From: Candidatus Methanomethylophilaceae archaeon
GTDB lineage: Archaea > Thermoplasmatota > Thermoplasmata > Methanomassiliicoccales > Methanomethylophilaceae
Direction of reading: 5' to 3'
Assembly (NCBI GenBank): GCA_017519045.1
Contig: JAFWTC010000036.1
Coordinates: forward strand, 1 to 37,887
Length of the DNA: 37,887 bases
The notes below the pieces were generated by a model that saw nothing but the letters and a program-made list of their open reading frames with translations, had not been told where the DNA came from and made no database searches. The translations under genes and the position numbers were made by a program. Positions 1 to 7,288 of this stretch are shown piece by piece (positions within the stretch are counted from its first letter, which is position 1; every line of letters starts with the position of its first letter).

Positions 1-383
1 CCCGGCGATTATCGCAGCTTGACACGACCTTCCTCGGCGCTCTAGCCGAACCATCCCCCATACGGCGTAGCATCGCCGCTGGCGTATGATCTAGCACACG
101 TCCAGGTTTCGTATGGTCGGCCGTCACTGGGTCCGCCCGCTCTCATCCGACGGGGCCCTCCGGCCTCTTCCCCGGGTCAGCATTGCTGTCCGGGTGCATG
201 AAATGCATCGCACGGTTGTGTCGTGCACTCCCCGCACTACTGTATACTATTTAAAACCTTTTATTATCGGAAGTCTATTCACCTATGCACCGCCCTTACT
301 AGCCAGGACGATTGCTCGTTTGCAGATCCTAGACATGTTCCCTGAATCACCGCAGCGGCGTTGTTCGAAATTCCGACCTTATG
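1..383. other. Gene-poor left end with small inverted repeats
   Basis: I see no convincing gene here. An open frame runs in from position 113, but its composition does not resemble the downstream enzyme and it is probably accidental. Small inverted repeats are present: TGCAT-GAA-ATGCA at 195-207 and GCACG/CGTGC at 210-214 and 222-226. An AT-rich TATA-like stretch (tatttaaaac) lies near 247-257. These could be the 3' structure of an RNA or a second promoter. I cannot tell which. Confidence 0.4.
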
Positions 384-408
384 CTGGATATTATTTTATC
401 ATATCCAG
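384..408 (+). promoter_or_regulatory. TATA box inside an 8-bp inverted repeat, pheA promoter
   Basis: CTGGATAT (384-391) and ATATCCAG (401-408) are perfect 8-bp arms around a 9-nt AT-rich spacer that contains the TATA-like element tattttat (392-399). Archaeal transcription normally begins about 25 nt downstream of TATA, so the start would be near 418-423. A protein bound to this repeat would compete directly with TBP. The repressor reading is inference; the repeat is seen directly. Confidence 0.55.
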
Positions 409-487
409 TGATGCGCCCGAATCAGACGGCTCTGAGGCCGACGAAAACGAGGGTGTTCACATAGGCAGGATTGTAAAAGTAGGCTAC

Positions 488-1030
488 ATGGGCATCCCGT
501 TCTCGAACAGCGAAGAGATGGCCGCGACATTCTCGCGCAAATTCGATTTGAGAGACGTCGAGCTCATCCCCCTGATGAGCGCCAAGAACGTGATCGACGC
601 CCTGAACGTCGGAGACATCGACTACGGAGTCCTGGCCGTGGAGAACAAGACCGCCGGCAGGGTCATCGAGTCGGAGGAGGCGAAGAAGGACATCAGAGGC
701 CTGATCGAACTCGACACGATGTGGTCGCCCATCCACCATTGCGTATTCAAGAAGAATGCCGACGCGAAGGTGGAAAGGCTCGTCTCCCACATACAGGCCC
801 TGCTCCAATCGACCGGAAACCTTCGCAGGCTCTATCCCGGCGCTGAATTCCAGGAATGCGAGGACACGGCGTACGCCGCAGAGATGCTCGCCAAAGGGAT
901 GCTCTCCGAGGGCTCCGCCGCCGTATGCAGGAAGGACGCCGGATTGCACTACGGACTCTATCTCGACAACGAGAACGTCGAGGACGACCCCGACAACATG
1001 ACCCTGTTCTCACTGGTCAGGCTGGAATGA
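488..1030 (+). CDS. pheA: Prephenate dehydratase (catalytic domain only)
   Basis: Likely converts prephenate to phenylpyruvate, the Phe branch from chorismate. The product starts with a VKVGYMG strand followed by SNSEEMA, matching the PheA opening (GYLGP..TFSE). It continues with the GVLAVENKTAG segment, the counterpart of the PheA PIENS-x-G motif, and ends near DDPDNMTLFSLVRLE. No ACT regulatory domain follows, so this is the bare PBP-like catalytic fold of about 180 residues, shorter than bacterial PheA of about 280. The start is uncertain. The first canonical in-frame ATG after the predicted transcription start is 488, but the conserved first strand begins near 470. A rare initiator (ATT at 470) or an upstream ATG (335) is therefore possible. 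The gene converges on aroC and their 3' ends overlap by 21 bp. Confidence 0.72.
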   Translation: MGIPFSNSEEMAATFSRKFDLRDVELIPLMSAKNVIDALNVGDIDYGVLAVENKTAGRVIESEEAKKDIRGLIELDTMWSPIHHCVFKKNADAKVERLVSHIQALLQSTGNLRRLYPGAEFQECEDTAYAAEMLAKGMLSEGSAAVCRKDAGLHYGLYLDNENVEDDPDNMTLFSLVRLE

Positions 1031-2083
1031 CAGGTCCTGGTCCATCACCGTTATCGCGGCCATGGCCTCCACCACGCTCACCGCGCGGGGCACCACGCAA
1101 GGGTCGTGCCTGCCTTTGACCTCGACGTAATCGTCGCGCATCTCGCGGAGGTTCACCGTCCTCTGCCTCTTGGATATCGACGGGGTGGGCTTGAACGCCA
1201 CATTGAAGGTCAGCGGCATGCCGTCGCTCATCCCTCCGCACACCCCGCCCATGTTGTTGCTCAACGCGATTATGCGGCCGTCCCTGACGCAGTACTGGTC
1301 GTTGCTCTCGGAGCCCCTCATGGACGTTATCCCGAATCCCTTCCCGAACTCGACGCCCTTCACCGCGGGTATGGAGAACATCATCCTGGCGACCGACACG
1401 TCCAGCGCGTCGAACCATATGCCTCCGAACCCTATGGGAAGGCCGACGACCATGCATCCTACAACCCCTCCTACGCTGTCCCCGTCCTCTGCGGCTGCCA
1501 ATATCTCCTCGGACATGGCTGAGTCCAGGGAGGCGTCGGCCGCGCGGGTGCGGAACGCCTTGGAGCCTTCGGCCTCCTCGAATCCGCGGTCCTTCGAATC
1601 GCGGACGTTCCCTATGCTCCTGGTGTAGGCCGCGACCCTGATCCCCTTGGATGCCAGGTACTGCTGCGCCACCGCCCCGGCGGCCACTAGGGGGGCCGTG
1701 AGCCTAGCCGAGAACTGCCCTCCGCCGCTCACATCGTAATCCTTGAACTTGAAAAGGGCTGGAAGGTCCGCATGCCCCGGCCTGGGCGTCACGTCGAGCC
1801 CGTCATAAGACGAGGAGCGCCTGTTGCGGTTCATGATCCTTATCGTCACCGGGCCAACGACCTTCCCGTCGACCACGCCGTCCTCGAACAGGACTTCGTC
1901 CGGCTCCTTCCTGGGGGTCCCGATCCCGTCCTTGGGCTTCCTGAGCTCCATCGCCCTGGACACGCCCTCGAAATCTATCTCCATGCCTTCGGGGAGGCCT
2001 TCCAGCACGCATCCCACCGACTCGTCGTGACTTCTGCCGAAGAGCCTCAGGACCAGCTTGTTTCCTACGGAGTAGGTCTCCAT
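1010..2083 (-). CDS. aroC: Chorismate synthase
   Basis: A 357-residue chorismate synthase that makes chorismate from EPSP with reduced FMN. It is a normal length for the family. Visible signatures are the N-terminal GRSHDESVGCVLEG segment with the conserved SH, the SGGGQFSARLTAP segment corresponding to the family RxSARET block, NMGGVCGGMSDGMP, and the C-terminal GRHDPCVVPR motif. The ATG at 2083 lies 1 nt beyond the aroA stop (TGA, 2085-2087), so the two are almost certainly co-translated. It is the last gene of the minus-strand aromatic operon. The gene ends with TGA inside the 3' end of the convergent pheA gene, and no intervening terminator is visible. Confidence 0.95.
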   Translation of the reverse strand: METYSVGNKLVLRLFGRSHDESVGCVLEGLPEGMEIDFEGVSRAMELRKPKDGIGTPRKEPDEVLFEDGVVDGKVVGPVTIRIMNRNRRSSSYDGLDVTPRPGHADLPALFKFKDYDVSGGGQFSARLTAPLVAAGAVAQQYLASKGIRVAAYTRSIGNVRDSKDRGFEEAEGSKAFRTRAADASLDSAMSEEILAAAEDGDSVGGVVGCMVVGLPIGFGGIWFDALDVSVARMMFSIPAVKGVEFGKGFGITSMRGSESNDQYCVRDGRIIALSNNMGGVCGGMSDGMPLTFNVAFKPTPSISKRQRTVNLREMRDDYVEVKGRHDPCVVPRAVSVVEAMAAITVMDQDLSFQPDQ

Positions 2084-2084
2084 G

Positions 2085-3335
2085 TCAGCACCTCATGCCG
2101 AGGGAACGCATCTGCTCCACGAATCCCGGATACGACACGTTCCAGCATCCGTCGTCCTCCATGGACACTGGCCCGTCCGCGACGATCGACGCGACCGCGG
2201 CGGACATCATCAGCCTGTGGTCCCCTCCGTGCTCTATCCTTCCGCCGCGGAGGCGCTCCACGCCCCTTATCACGCAGCCGTCGTCCGTCCCTGTGACGTC
2301 TGCCCCGAGGGCCTTCAGCATCCTCTCCACGGAATCGATCCTGTCACTCTCCTTGAACCTCAGCTGGGGGGCGCCGTAGAGCCTGCTGACGCCGTCGGCG
2401 GTACTCAGGAGGACGGCCACGACCGGGAACAGGTCCGGGATGTCCGACATGTCCACGTCCGTCGCCTTAGGCCTCCCGATACGGCGGCAGACCAGGCATC
2501 CTCCCTCCTCGCAGACCTCGCATCCGCATCCGCGCAGTATGTCGACGATCCTCCTGTCCCCCTGGGGGTCGCCCATGTCCAGCCCCTCTACACGGGCCTC
2601 TCCGCCCAGGGCCCCCGCCACCAGGGGGAACGCCGCGGAGGAGAAGTCGGAAGGGACGCGGTAGTCGCACGGGACGTAGCGCTGAGGCTCGGCATGGTAT
2701 CCGGACGGAATCTCTTGGACGAGGACGCCGAACGAGCGCATGACCGCCAAGGTGACGTCCAGATACGGGCGGGACGCCCTCCTCCCAGTGACGCGGACAT
2801 CCATCGGCCTGCCGACCAGGGGGGCCATCATGAGCATGGAGGACACGAACTGCGAGCTCATGCTTCCGTCGATCTCGACGTAGTCCCCCTTAACCGGGCC
2901 CTTGATTGAGATGGGAGCCTTCCCGTCGTTGGAACGGCATTCGACGCCGCATCCGCGGAGCGCGTCCAGGAGCGGCCCCATCGGCCTCCTCCTTATCGAC
3001 TCGTCGCCGGTTATGACGGTCTCCGAATCGAAGAGGGCGGCGATTCCGGACATCAGCCTCATCGTGGTGCCCGAGTTCAGGACGTCCATGGTCCTGTCGG
3101 GCGCATGAAGGCCGCGGGACTCCACCGTCAGGACCCCGTCCCTGCGCTCGACCTCGGCCCCCATGGACCTGACCGCCTCCACCGTCGCCTTTATGTCGAG
3201 CGAGCATAGCGGATTGGCTATCTCGCATCTCCCTCCGGACAAGGCGGCGGCGATGACCGCCCTGTGAGTATAGCTTTTGGACGGGGGCACCGTGGCCTTC
3301 CCGCTAATGTCCCCTCCGTGAAACGTCATGTCCAT
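2085..3335 (-). CDS. aroA: 3-phosphoshikimate 1-carboxyvinyltransferase (EPSP synthase)
   Basis: A 416-residue EPSP synthase joining PEP to shikimate 3-phosphate. Motifs in order are PPSKSYTHR near the start (substrate-binding Lys), NSGTTMRLM, RRRPMGPLL, SSQFVSSMLM, PSDFSSAAFPLVAGAL, DIPDLFPVVAVL and RFKESDRI. All the usual active-site segments are therefore present. Two close start codons exist (MDM); the first at 3335 lies 1 nt after the shikimate kinase stop (3337-3339). It is embedded in the tight aromatic operon between shikimate kinase and aroC, matching the order of reactions. The stop is TGA. Confidence 0.95.
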   Translation of the reverse strand: MDMTFHGGDISGKATVPPSKSYTHRAVIAAALSGGRCEIANPLCSLDIKATVEAVRSMGAEVERRDGVLTVESRGLHAPDRTMDVLNSGTTMRLMSGIAALFDSETVITGDESIRRRPMGPLLDALRGCGVECRSNDGKAPISIKGPVKGDYVEIDGSMSSQFVSSMLMMAPLVGRPMDVRVTGRRASRPYLDVTLAVMRSFGVLVQEIPSGYHAEPQRYVPCDYRVPSDFSSAAFPLVAGALGGEARVEGLDMGDPQGDRRIVDILRGCGCEVCEEGGCLVCRRIGRPKATDVDMSDIPDLFPVVAVLLSTADGVSRLYGAPQLRFKESDRIDSVERMLKALGADVTGTDDGCVIRGVERLRGGRIEHGGDHRLMMSAAVASIVADGPVSMEDDGCWNVSYPGFVEQMRSLGMRC

Positions 3336-3336
3336 G

Positions 3337-4152
3337 TCATCTGGTCTCCGTGACTATAGTCCTGCATCCCAGGATCCCCGCAAGCCTCGCTCCGTTCCCC
3401 GGGCGGGCGATGACGGCCACGGCCGGGCCGGTTCCGGTGACTCCGGCGGCCAGCGCCCCGGCTTCCAGCGCCTTCTCCGCCAGTCCGTTCTCCACCCCGG
3501 CCAGCTCCGCGACGAACCTGCCGTTCCTGGTCAGAACGTCGAGATAGCCGTCCTTCAGCTGGGGGACCATGGCCCTGTATTCGTCCTCGAGCTCCTTGTA
3601 GCGGTCCACGGGCACCTTGCTCTTGGGGATGGACCTGTCCGGTATGCACACGACGACGTCGTACCTGGGAACCTCCTCGCGGAAGACTAGCGCGTCCTTC
3701 GAGTTGTCGGTCGCCACCAGCCCTCCCAGCCCGCATCCGCAGGCGTCGTCGAAGGCCCCGGTGATGGTCACCTTGCATTCCCTGGCGCAGCCCACGCCGA
3801 GGCGTATGGCCTCCAGGGGATCCATGGAGACGCCGAAATGGTCCAGCACTGCCGCTATGACCGCGTTGCACACGGAGCTGGAGCTCTTCAGGCCCATTGA
3901 CGGCGGGATCTCCGTCCTCACCTTCAAGCGATAGCCGGGCAGGTCGCGGCCTATCGCGTCCAAAGTCCTGGACACGCAGGTCCTGACGAGCAGGTCGTCC
4001 ATCCCCGGCCTTCCCTCCAGCTCCACCGTCACCCCGTCGGACGGGGAGATCTCCGCCTCCGTGCGCAGGGCTATCCCTATCGTGGACCCTATGCCGCACG
4101 GAATCGCGTTGAGGACCGAGACCGCCCCGCCGGAGATGCCGCGTCCCGTCAC
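3337..4152 (-). CDS. aroK: Shikimate kinase, archaeal GHMP type
   Basis: A 271-residue GHMP-family shikimate kinase, the archaeal non-homologous replacement of bacterial AroK. It phosphorylates shikimate at the 3-hydroxyl. The GHMP ATP-binding motif is PPSMGLKSSSSVCNA, followed by ITGAFDDACGCGLGG and the C-terminal motif TGTGPAVAVI. I chose the GTG start at 4152 because it overlaps the upstream AroDE stop as GTGA and gives the expected VTGRGISGGAVSVLNA opening with no extra N-terminus. The frame is open further upstream, but that is shadow of the aroDE gene. The symbol aroK is used loosely; some annotate the archaeal form as shkA. Confidence 0.9.
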   Translation of the reverse strand: MTGRGISGGAVSVLNAIPCGIGSTIGIALRTEAEISPSDGVTVELEGRPGMDDLLVRTCVSRTLDAIGRDLPGYRLKVRTEIPPSMGLKSSSSVCNAVIAAVLDHFGVSMDPLEAIRLGVGCARECKVTITGAFDDACGCGLGGLVATDNSKDALVFREEVPRYDVVVCIPDRSIPKSKVPVDRYKELEDEYRAMVPQLKDGYLDVLTRNGRFVAELAGVENGLAEKALEAGALAAGVTGTGPAVAVIARPGNGARLAGILGCRTIVTETR

Positions 4153-5429
4153 AGGACCGCCTCCCGCATCGCACGGACGTCGGGATCCCTCCCGAACCAG
4201 AGCCTGAAGGACTCCGCCCCCTGGGCGACCAGCATGTCCGTGCCGTCCTTGGCGGGGCATCCTCTGGAGCGCGCGAGGTCCAGCAGCGAGGTGCTCCTGC
4301 CGTAGACCATGTCGAAGACGTGCTGCTCCGGGCGAAGCGACGAGACGTCCGAAGGGTAAATGCCCTCCACCAGCCCGACTGGGGTGCAGTTCACGACCAG
4401 GTCGAATCCCTCCGTCCCGCCGGAATGGGCATGGGCGCCGAACTCGTGACACAGGCGCTTGACCGCGTCGCGGTTCCTTCCGGACACGTGGACCTCCGAA
4501 CCCGCATCGGACAGGGCGTACACGGCCGACCTAGCGGCCCCGCCCGAGCCCATCACGAGCGCTTTCCATTCCCTCAAAGGACATCCTTCCAGCGTGCGGA
4601 CCACTCCCGTCACGTCGGTGTTGAAGCCTTCCAGCCTTCCGCCCGAGTTCACCACGGTGTTCACCGCCCCGACCGCCTCCGCCGTCGAGGAAAGGGAATC
4701 AATCTGATCTATGACATCGCGCTTGTACGGGATGGTGACGTTGACGCCCCTCACGCCGTAGCCCCTGACGAAGTCCTCGAACCTGTCCAGGTCCGGAGAG
4801 TCGAACACCAGGTACCTCCCGTTTATCCCGGCCGCCCTCATGGCGGCCTCCTGCATGACCGGCGACCTGGTATGGGAAAGCGGATGCCCGACGATGCCCA
4901 CGATCTCGCAGCCGTCGCCGAGGGACTCCATCTCCTCCGCGCTCAGCTGCCCCGGGGCGGTGGGCTCCCCTTGGTATCCGAACGTGAACTCGTTCCCCAG
5001 GACGGACTGCCTTATGCGGGTGACCATCCCGATCTCCCCCATGCCGAGGAGGACGTGCCTCCTGCCGAGGGCGCGGGACGCGTCCAGTATGGAGCAGAGG
5101 TCGGCGAAGGACCCGGCGGCGAACGCCCCCTTCGAGACCTCCTGGTCCCCTGACGACAGCATCGAGACTATCTCCTCCGAGGACGGGGTGCGGGAGAAGT
5201 CGTGGAACGACCTGATCCTGCGCCTTCCGCGGAGGACGTCCGACTCGCCGACGTCGACGAGCCCCTGGAAGCCCTCCGGCACCAGGGAAGGGTCCTTCCC
5301 GCACAGCGTGACCACCGATTCGGGGCCCAGGCCGGGAGGGACCTCGTCGAACACGTCCAGGCGGACCTCGTGCATCTCCGCGCCCTTCCTGAGCGGGACG
5401 GGGGACCCGTAGGTCGTGCAGACCCTCAT
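4149..5429 (-). CDS. aroDE: Fused 3-dehydroquinate dehydratase - shikimate dehydrogenase
   Basis: A 426-residue bifunctional protein for two consecutive steps, DHQ to dehydroshikimate to shikimate. The N-terminal part, about residues 19-170, resembles type I dehydroquinase: EVRLD, SFHDF with the catalytic His, VSKGAFA with the Schiff-base Lys, and GEIGMVTRI. It is strongly trimmed, lacking the strand before the EVRLD segment, and the TFR segment reads TLCGK. The C-terminal part, about residues 172-426, is AroE: GHPLSHTRSP, NVTIPYK, GAVNT, GFNTDVTG, the dinucleotide loop GSGGAARSA, and NCTPVG. Start ATG 5429 directly abuts the DHQ synthase stop. The stop TGA overlaps the next GTG. The fusion call is strong; full activity of the reduced AroD half is inferred. 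Confidence 0.92.
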   Translation of the reverse strand: MRVCTTYGSPVPLRKGAEMHEVRLDVFDEVPPGLGPESVVTLCGKDPSLVPEGFQGLVDVGESDVLRGRRRIRSFHDFSRTPSSEEIVSMLSSGDQEVSKGAFAAGSFADLCSILDASRALGRRHVLLGMGEIGMVTRIRQSVLGNEFTFGYQGEPTAPGQLSAEEMESLGDGCEIVGIVGHPLSHTRSPVMQEAAMRAAGINGRYLVFDSPDLDRFEDFVRGYGVRGVNVTIPYKRDVIDQIDSLSSTAEAVGAVNTVVNSGGRLEGFNTDVTGVVRTLEGCPLREWKALVMGSGGAARSAVYALSDAGSEVHVSGRNRDAVKRLCHEFGAHAHSGGTEGFDLVVNCTPVGLVEGIYPSDVSSLRPEQHVFDMVYGRSTSLLDLARSRGCPAKDGTDMLVAQGAESFRLWFGRDPDVRAMREAVL

Positions 5430-6443
5430 TTACCTCTCCGTGATGGATTCCTCGACGGCCATCCCGAAGTGCCTGCCGCCAGACTCCAGCCTCGCCAGGA
5501 CCTTGTCTCCCGGCTTGAGAGACGTCACGGAGACCGCCCCCTCGCGGGCGACCAGCTTGATCGTCTCGGCGTTCTGAAGCATGACGCTGTACTCCCTGGA
5601 GCCGTCCGTGGCGGACACCATCAGCAGGGGCCTCTTCTCAACCTTGCACCTGCCGACCGAGGCCACCCTCGTGCGCCCTATCCTGTCGCAGAGAAGGACG
5701 GGGTCGCCGCTGCGTACGTCCGACAGGTATCTCGTCCCCCCTCCGGGGACGCTTATGTAGCAATGGACCGCGCCGGCGTTGACCCTGAACGGCCTGCTGG
5801 CCACGTACCCGTTGTCCTCGCTCTCCGACTGAACCAGGAAAAGGCAGTTGGAGTACGAGCCGACCAGCATCCCCTCGCCGGGGACCATCATGCTGCAGGT
5901 GTCCACGCAGACCCTGTCCCCCATCTCCACCGGGACCACGGAGGTCACGGTCACCTCGGACAGGTCCTCGGAGGGGCTCTCGGAGACTACGTCCTTGAAC
6001 CCGCGCAGGAGGGAAGGCGAAGGCGAGTCGACGACTATGCCGTCCACCCCCTTCTCCATGGTCGTGAGGAACAGCCTGGCGTCGGCGGGGTCGGAGGCGC
6101 ACGCGTACACGGAGGTCCCGCTCCCGGCGAACCTGGCTATCATGTTCTCCAGCGGGATGACGGTCCAGTCGGAGGTCCTGACGACCACGGCCTTCCTCTT
6201 CCCGGCCAAGGACATCGCCCTCTCCTGGCCCTCTGGGTCGTCGATGTCCACCGACTCCATCGACCCGTCCACGAAGGCGCCGTCCTTGACGTAGAAGACG
6301 GACATCCTCCCGAGGCTCTCGAAGGCCTCGTCGCCTTCCCTCAGAATGAACGAGGAGAACCCCGCCTCCAGGCCTTCGGTCACGTATTCCTTCCTGTCGT
6401 CCGCGTCGTCCGGGACGTCCGCCCTTACGATTATGTCCTTCAT
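5430..6443 (-). CDS. aroB': 3-dehydroquinate synthase II (archaeal)
   Basis: A 337-residue archaeal DHQ synthase II (MJ1249 family). It oxidatively deaminates and cyclises 2-amino-3,7-dideoxy-heptulosonate to 3-dehydroquinate, bypassing DAHP. Recognisable segments are the N-terminal MKDIIVRADVPDD, VDGIVVDSPSP in the middle, and the conserved C-terminal half with DTCSMMVPGEGMLVGSYSN, RPFRVNAGAVHCYI, GGGTRYLSDVRSGD, GRCKVEKRPLLMV and LQNAETI. The start at 6443 is chosen because its ATG overlaps the ADH synthase TGA as ATGA; the frame is open upstream but that stretch is shadow. The stop is TAA, directly abutting the next ATG. Together with the preceding gene it defines the archaeal entry to the shikimate pathway. 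Confidence 0.93.
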   Translation of the reverse strand: MKDIIVRADVPDDADDRKEYVTEGLEAGFSSFILREGDEAFESLGRMSVFYVKDGAFVDGSMESVDIDDPEGQERAMSLAGKRKAVVVRTSDWTVIPLENMIARFAGSGTSVYACASDPADARLFLTTMEKGVDGIVVDSPSPSLLRGFKDVVSESPSEDLSEVTVTSVVPVEMGDRVCVDTCSMMVPGEGMLVGSYSNCLFLVQSESEDNGYVASRPFRVNAGAVHCYISVPGGGTRYLSDVRSGDPVLLCDRIGRTRVASVGRCKVEKRPLLMVSATDGSREYSVMLQNAETIKLVAREGAVSVTSLKPGDKVLARLESGGRHFGMAVEESITER

Positions 6444-7240
6444 CTGAACCCTCGCAGGAACTTGGCCGCTTCCTCGACCGAGTAGCCGTCCAGGACTATG
6501 CTGGATATGGCCTTGGTTATTCCCATGACGTTCCTGTTCTGGAAGACGTTCCTTCCGATGGACACCCCGTGGCCGCCCGCCTCTATGGAGTCGTGGACCA
6601 TGTTCAGGATGTCCATGTCGGAGTCCATCTTGGGGCCTCCGGCAATCACGACCGGCGCGAGCGCGCCCCTGCAGACGTCCTTGAAGGTGTCGATGTCGCC
6701 GGTGTAGCTGACCTTGACTATGTCCGCGCCTATCTCGGAGGCCGCCCTGGCGCAGTGGGCGATCGCGTGGGGGTCGAAGGAATCCTTTATCTCGGGGCCG
6801 CGGGGGTAGGCCATGACGATCAGAGGCATCCCCCAGTCGTTGCACTGCTCGGATATCCTCCCCGCCTGCTCCAGCATGGAAGGCTCGTCGAGGGACCCGA
6901 AGTTGATGTGGATGGAGACGGCGTCCGCGCCGTACTTGATCGCCTCCTCTATGGTGGTGATCTGGACCTTGCTGTTCCTGTTGGGGCCCAGGTCCGTGGA
7001 TGCGGACAGGTGCATTATAAGCCCGACATCCCTCCCCGACTGGCGGTAGGAGTACCTTATCAGACCCTTGTGCATGAGGACGGCGGTGGCCCCTCCGTTG
7101 GACACGTCGTCCACGGTCTTCCTCATGTCGATCAGGCCGTCCAGCGGGCCCACGGATATCCCGTGGTCCATCGGCACTATGACCGCGTTCCCTGTCTTCC
7201 TGTCCGTTATCCTCTCCATGCGTATGCTCTTTCCATACAT
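6440..7240 (-). CDS. aroA': 2-amino-3,7-dideoxy-D-threo-hept-6-ulosonate synthase (ADH synthase)
   Basis: A 266-residue class I aldolase of the FbaB/DhnA family. It condenses a 6-deoxy-5-ketofructose phosphate derivative with aspartate semialdehyde to start archaeal aromatic biosynthesis. Motifs include VPMDHGISVGP near residue 25, ADAVSIHINFGS, VMAYPRGP, the Schiff-base lysine segment DIVKVSYTGD, and the phosphate-binding VVIAGGPK and GGHGVSIGRNVFQ. The pairing with DHQ synthase II by ATGA overlap is the usual archaeal arrangement and separates it from a fructose-bisphosphate aldolase. ATG 7240 is preceded by an AT-rich promoter in the 48-nt gap after tyrA. Confidence 0.93.
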   Translation of the reverse strand: MYGKSIRMERITDRKTGNAVIVPMDHGISVGPLDGLIDMRKTVDDVSNGGATAVLMHKGLIRYSYRQSGRDVGLIMHLSASTDLGPNRNSKVQITTIEEAIKYGADAVSIHINFGSLDEPSMLEQAGRISEQCNDWGMPLIVMAYPRGPEIKDSFDPHAIAHCARAASEIGADIVKVSYTGDIDTFKDVCRGALAPVVIAGGPKMDSDMDILNMVHDSIEAGGHGVSIGRNVFQNRNVMGITKAISSIVLDGYSVEEAAKFLRGFR

Positions 7241-7271
7241 CTTCCGATGCCTCGCGACCTGATGATAAGAT

Positions 7272-7283
7272 TGGTAATAAACT
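7272..7283 (-). promoter_or_regulatory. TATA-like element upstream of the ADH synthase operon
   Basis: On the minus strand the tyrA-ADH synthase gap reads agtttattacc, an AT-rich TATA-like element about 35 nt before the ATG at 7240. This suggests the aro genes can be transcribed independently of tyrA, with a short leader of roughly 10-15 nt. It is a prediction from spacing and composition only. Confidence 0.4.
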
Positions 7284-7288
7284 GTTTT

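Noticed and set aside
411-464. A 17-codon frame ahead of pheA as an attenuator leader peptide
   Set aside because: It has one Phe only, begins upstream of the expected transcription start, and no attenuator hairpins are seen.
113-487. N-terminal extension of the prephenate dehydratase from ATG 113
   Set aside because: It contains the promoter-like dyad and TATA box, and its composition is unlike the enzyme.
4153-4452. Longer N-terminus for shikimate kinase
   Set aside because: The region is the out-of-frame shadow of aroDE; GTG 4152 with GTGA overlap fits the family start.
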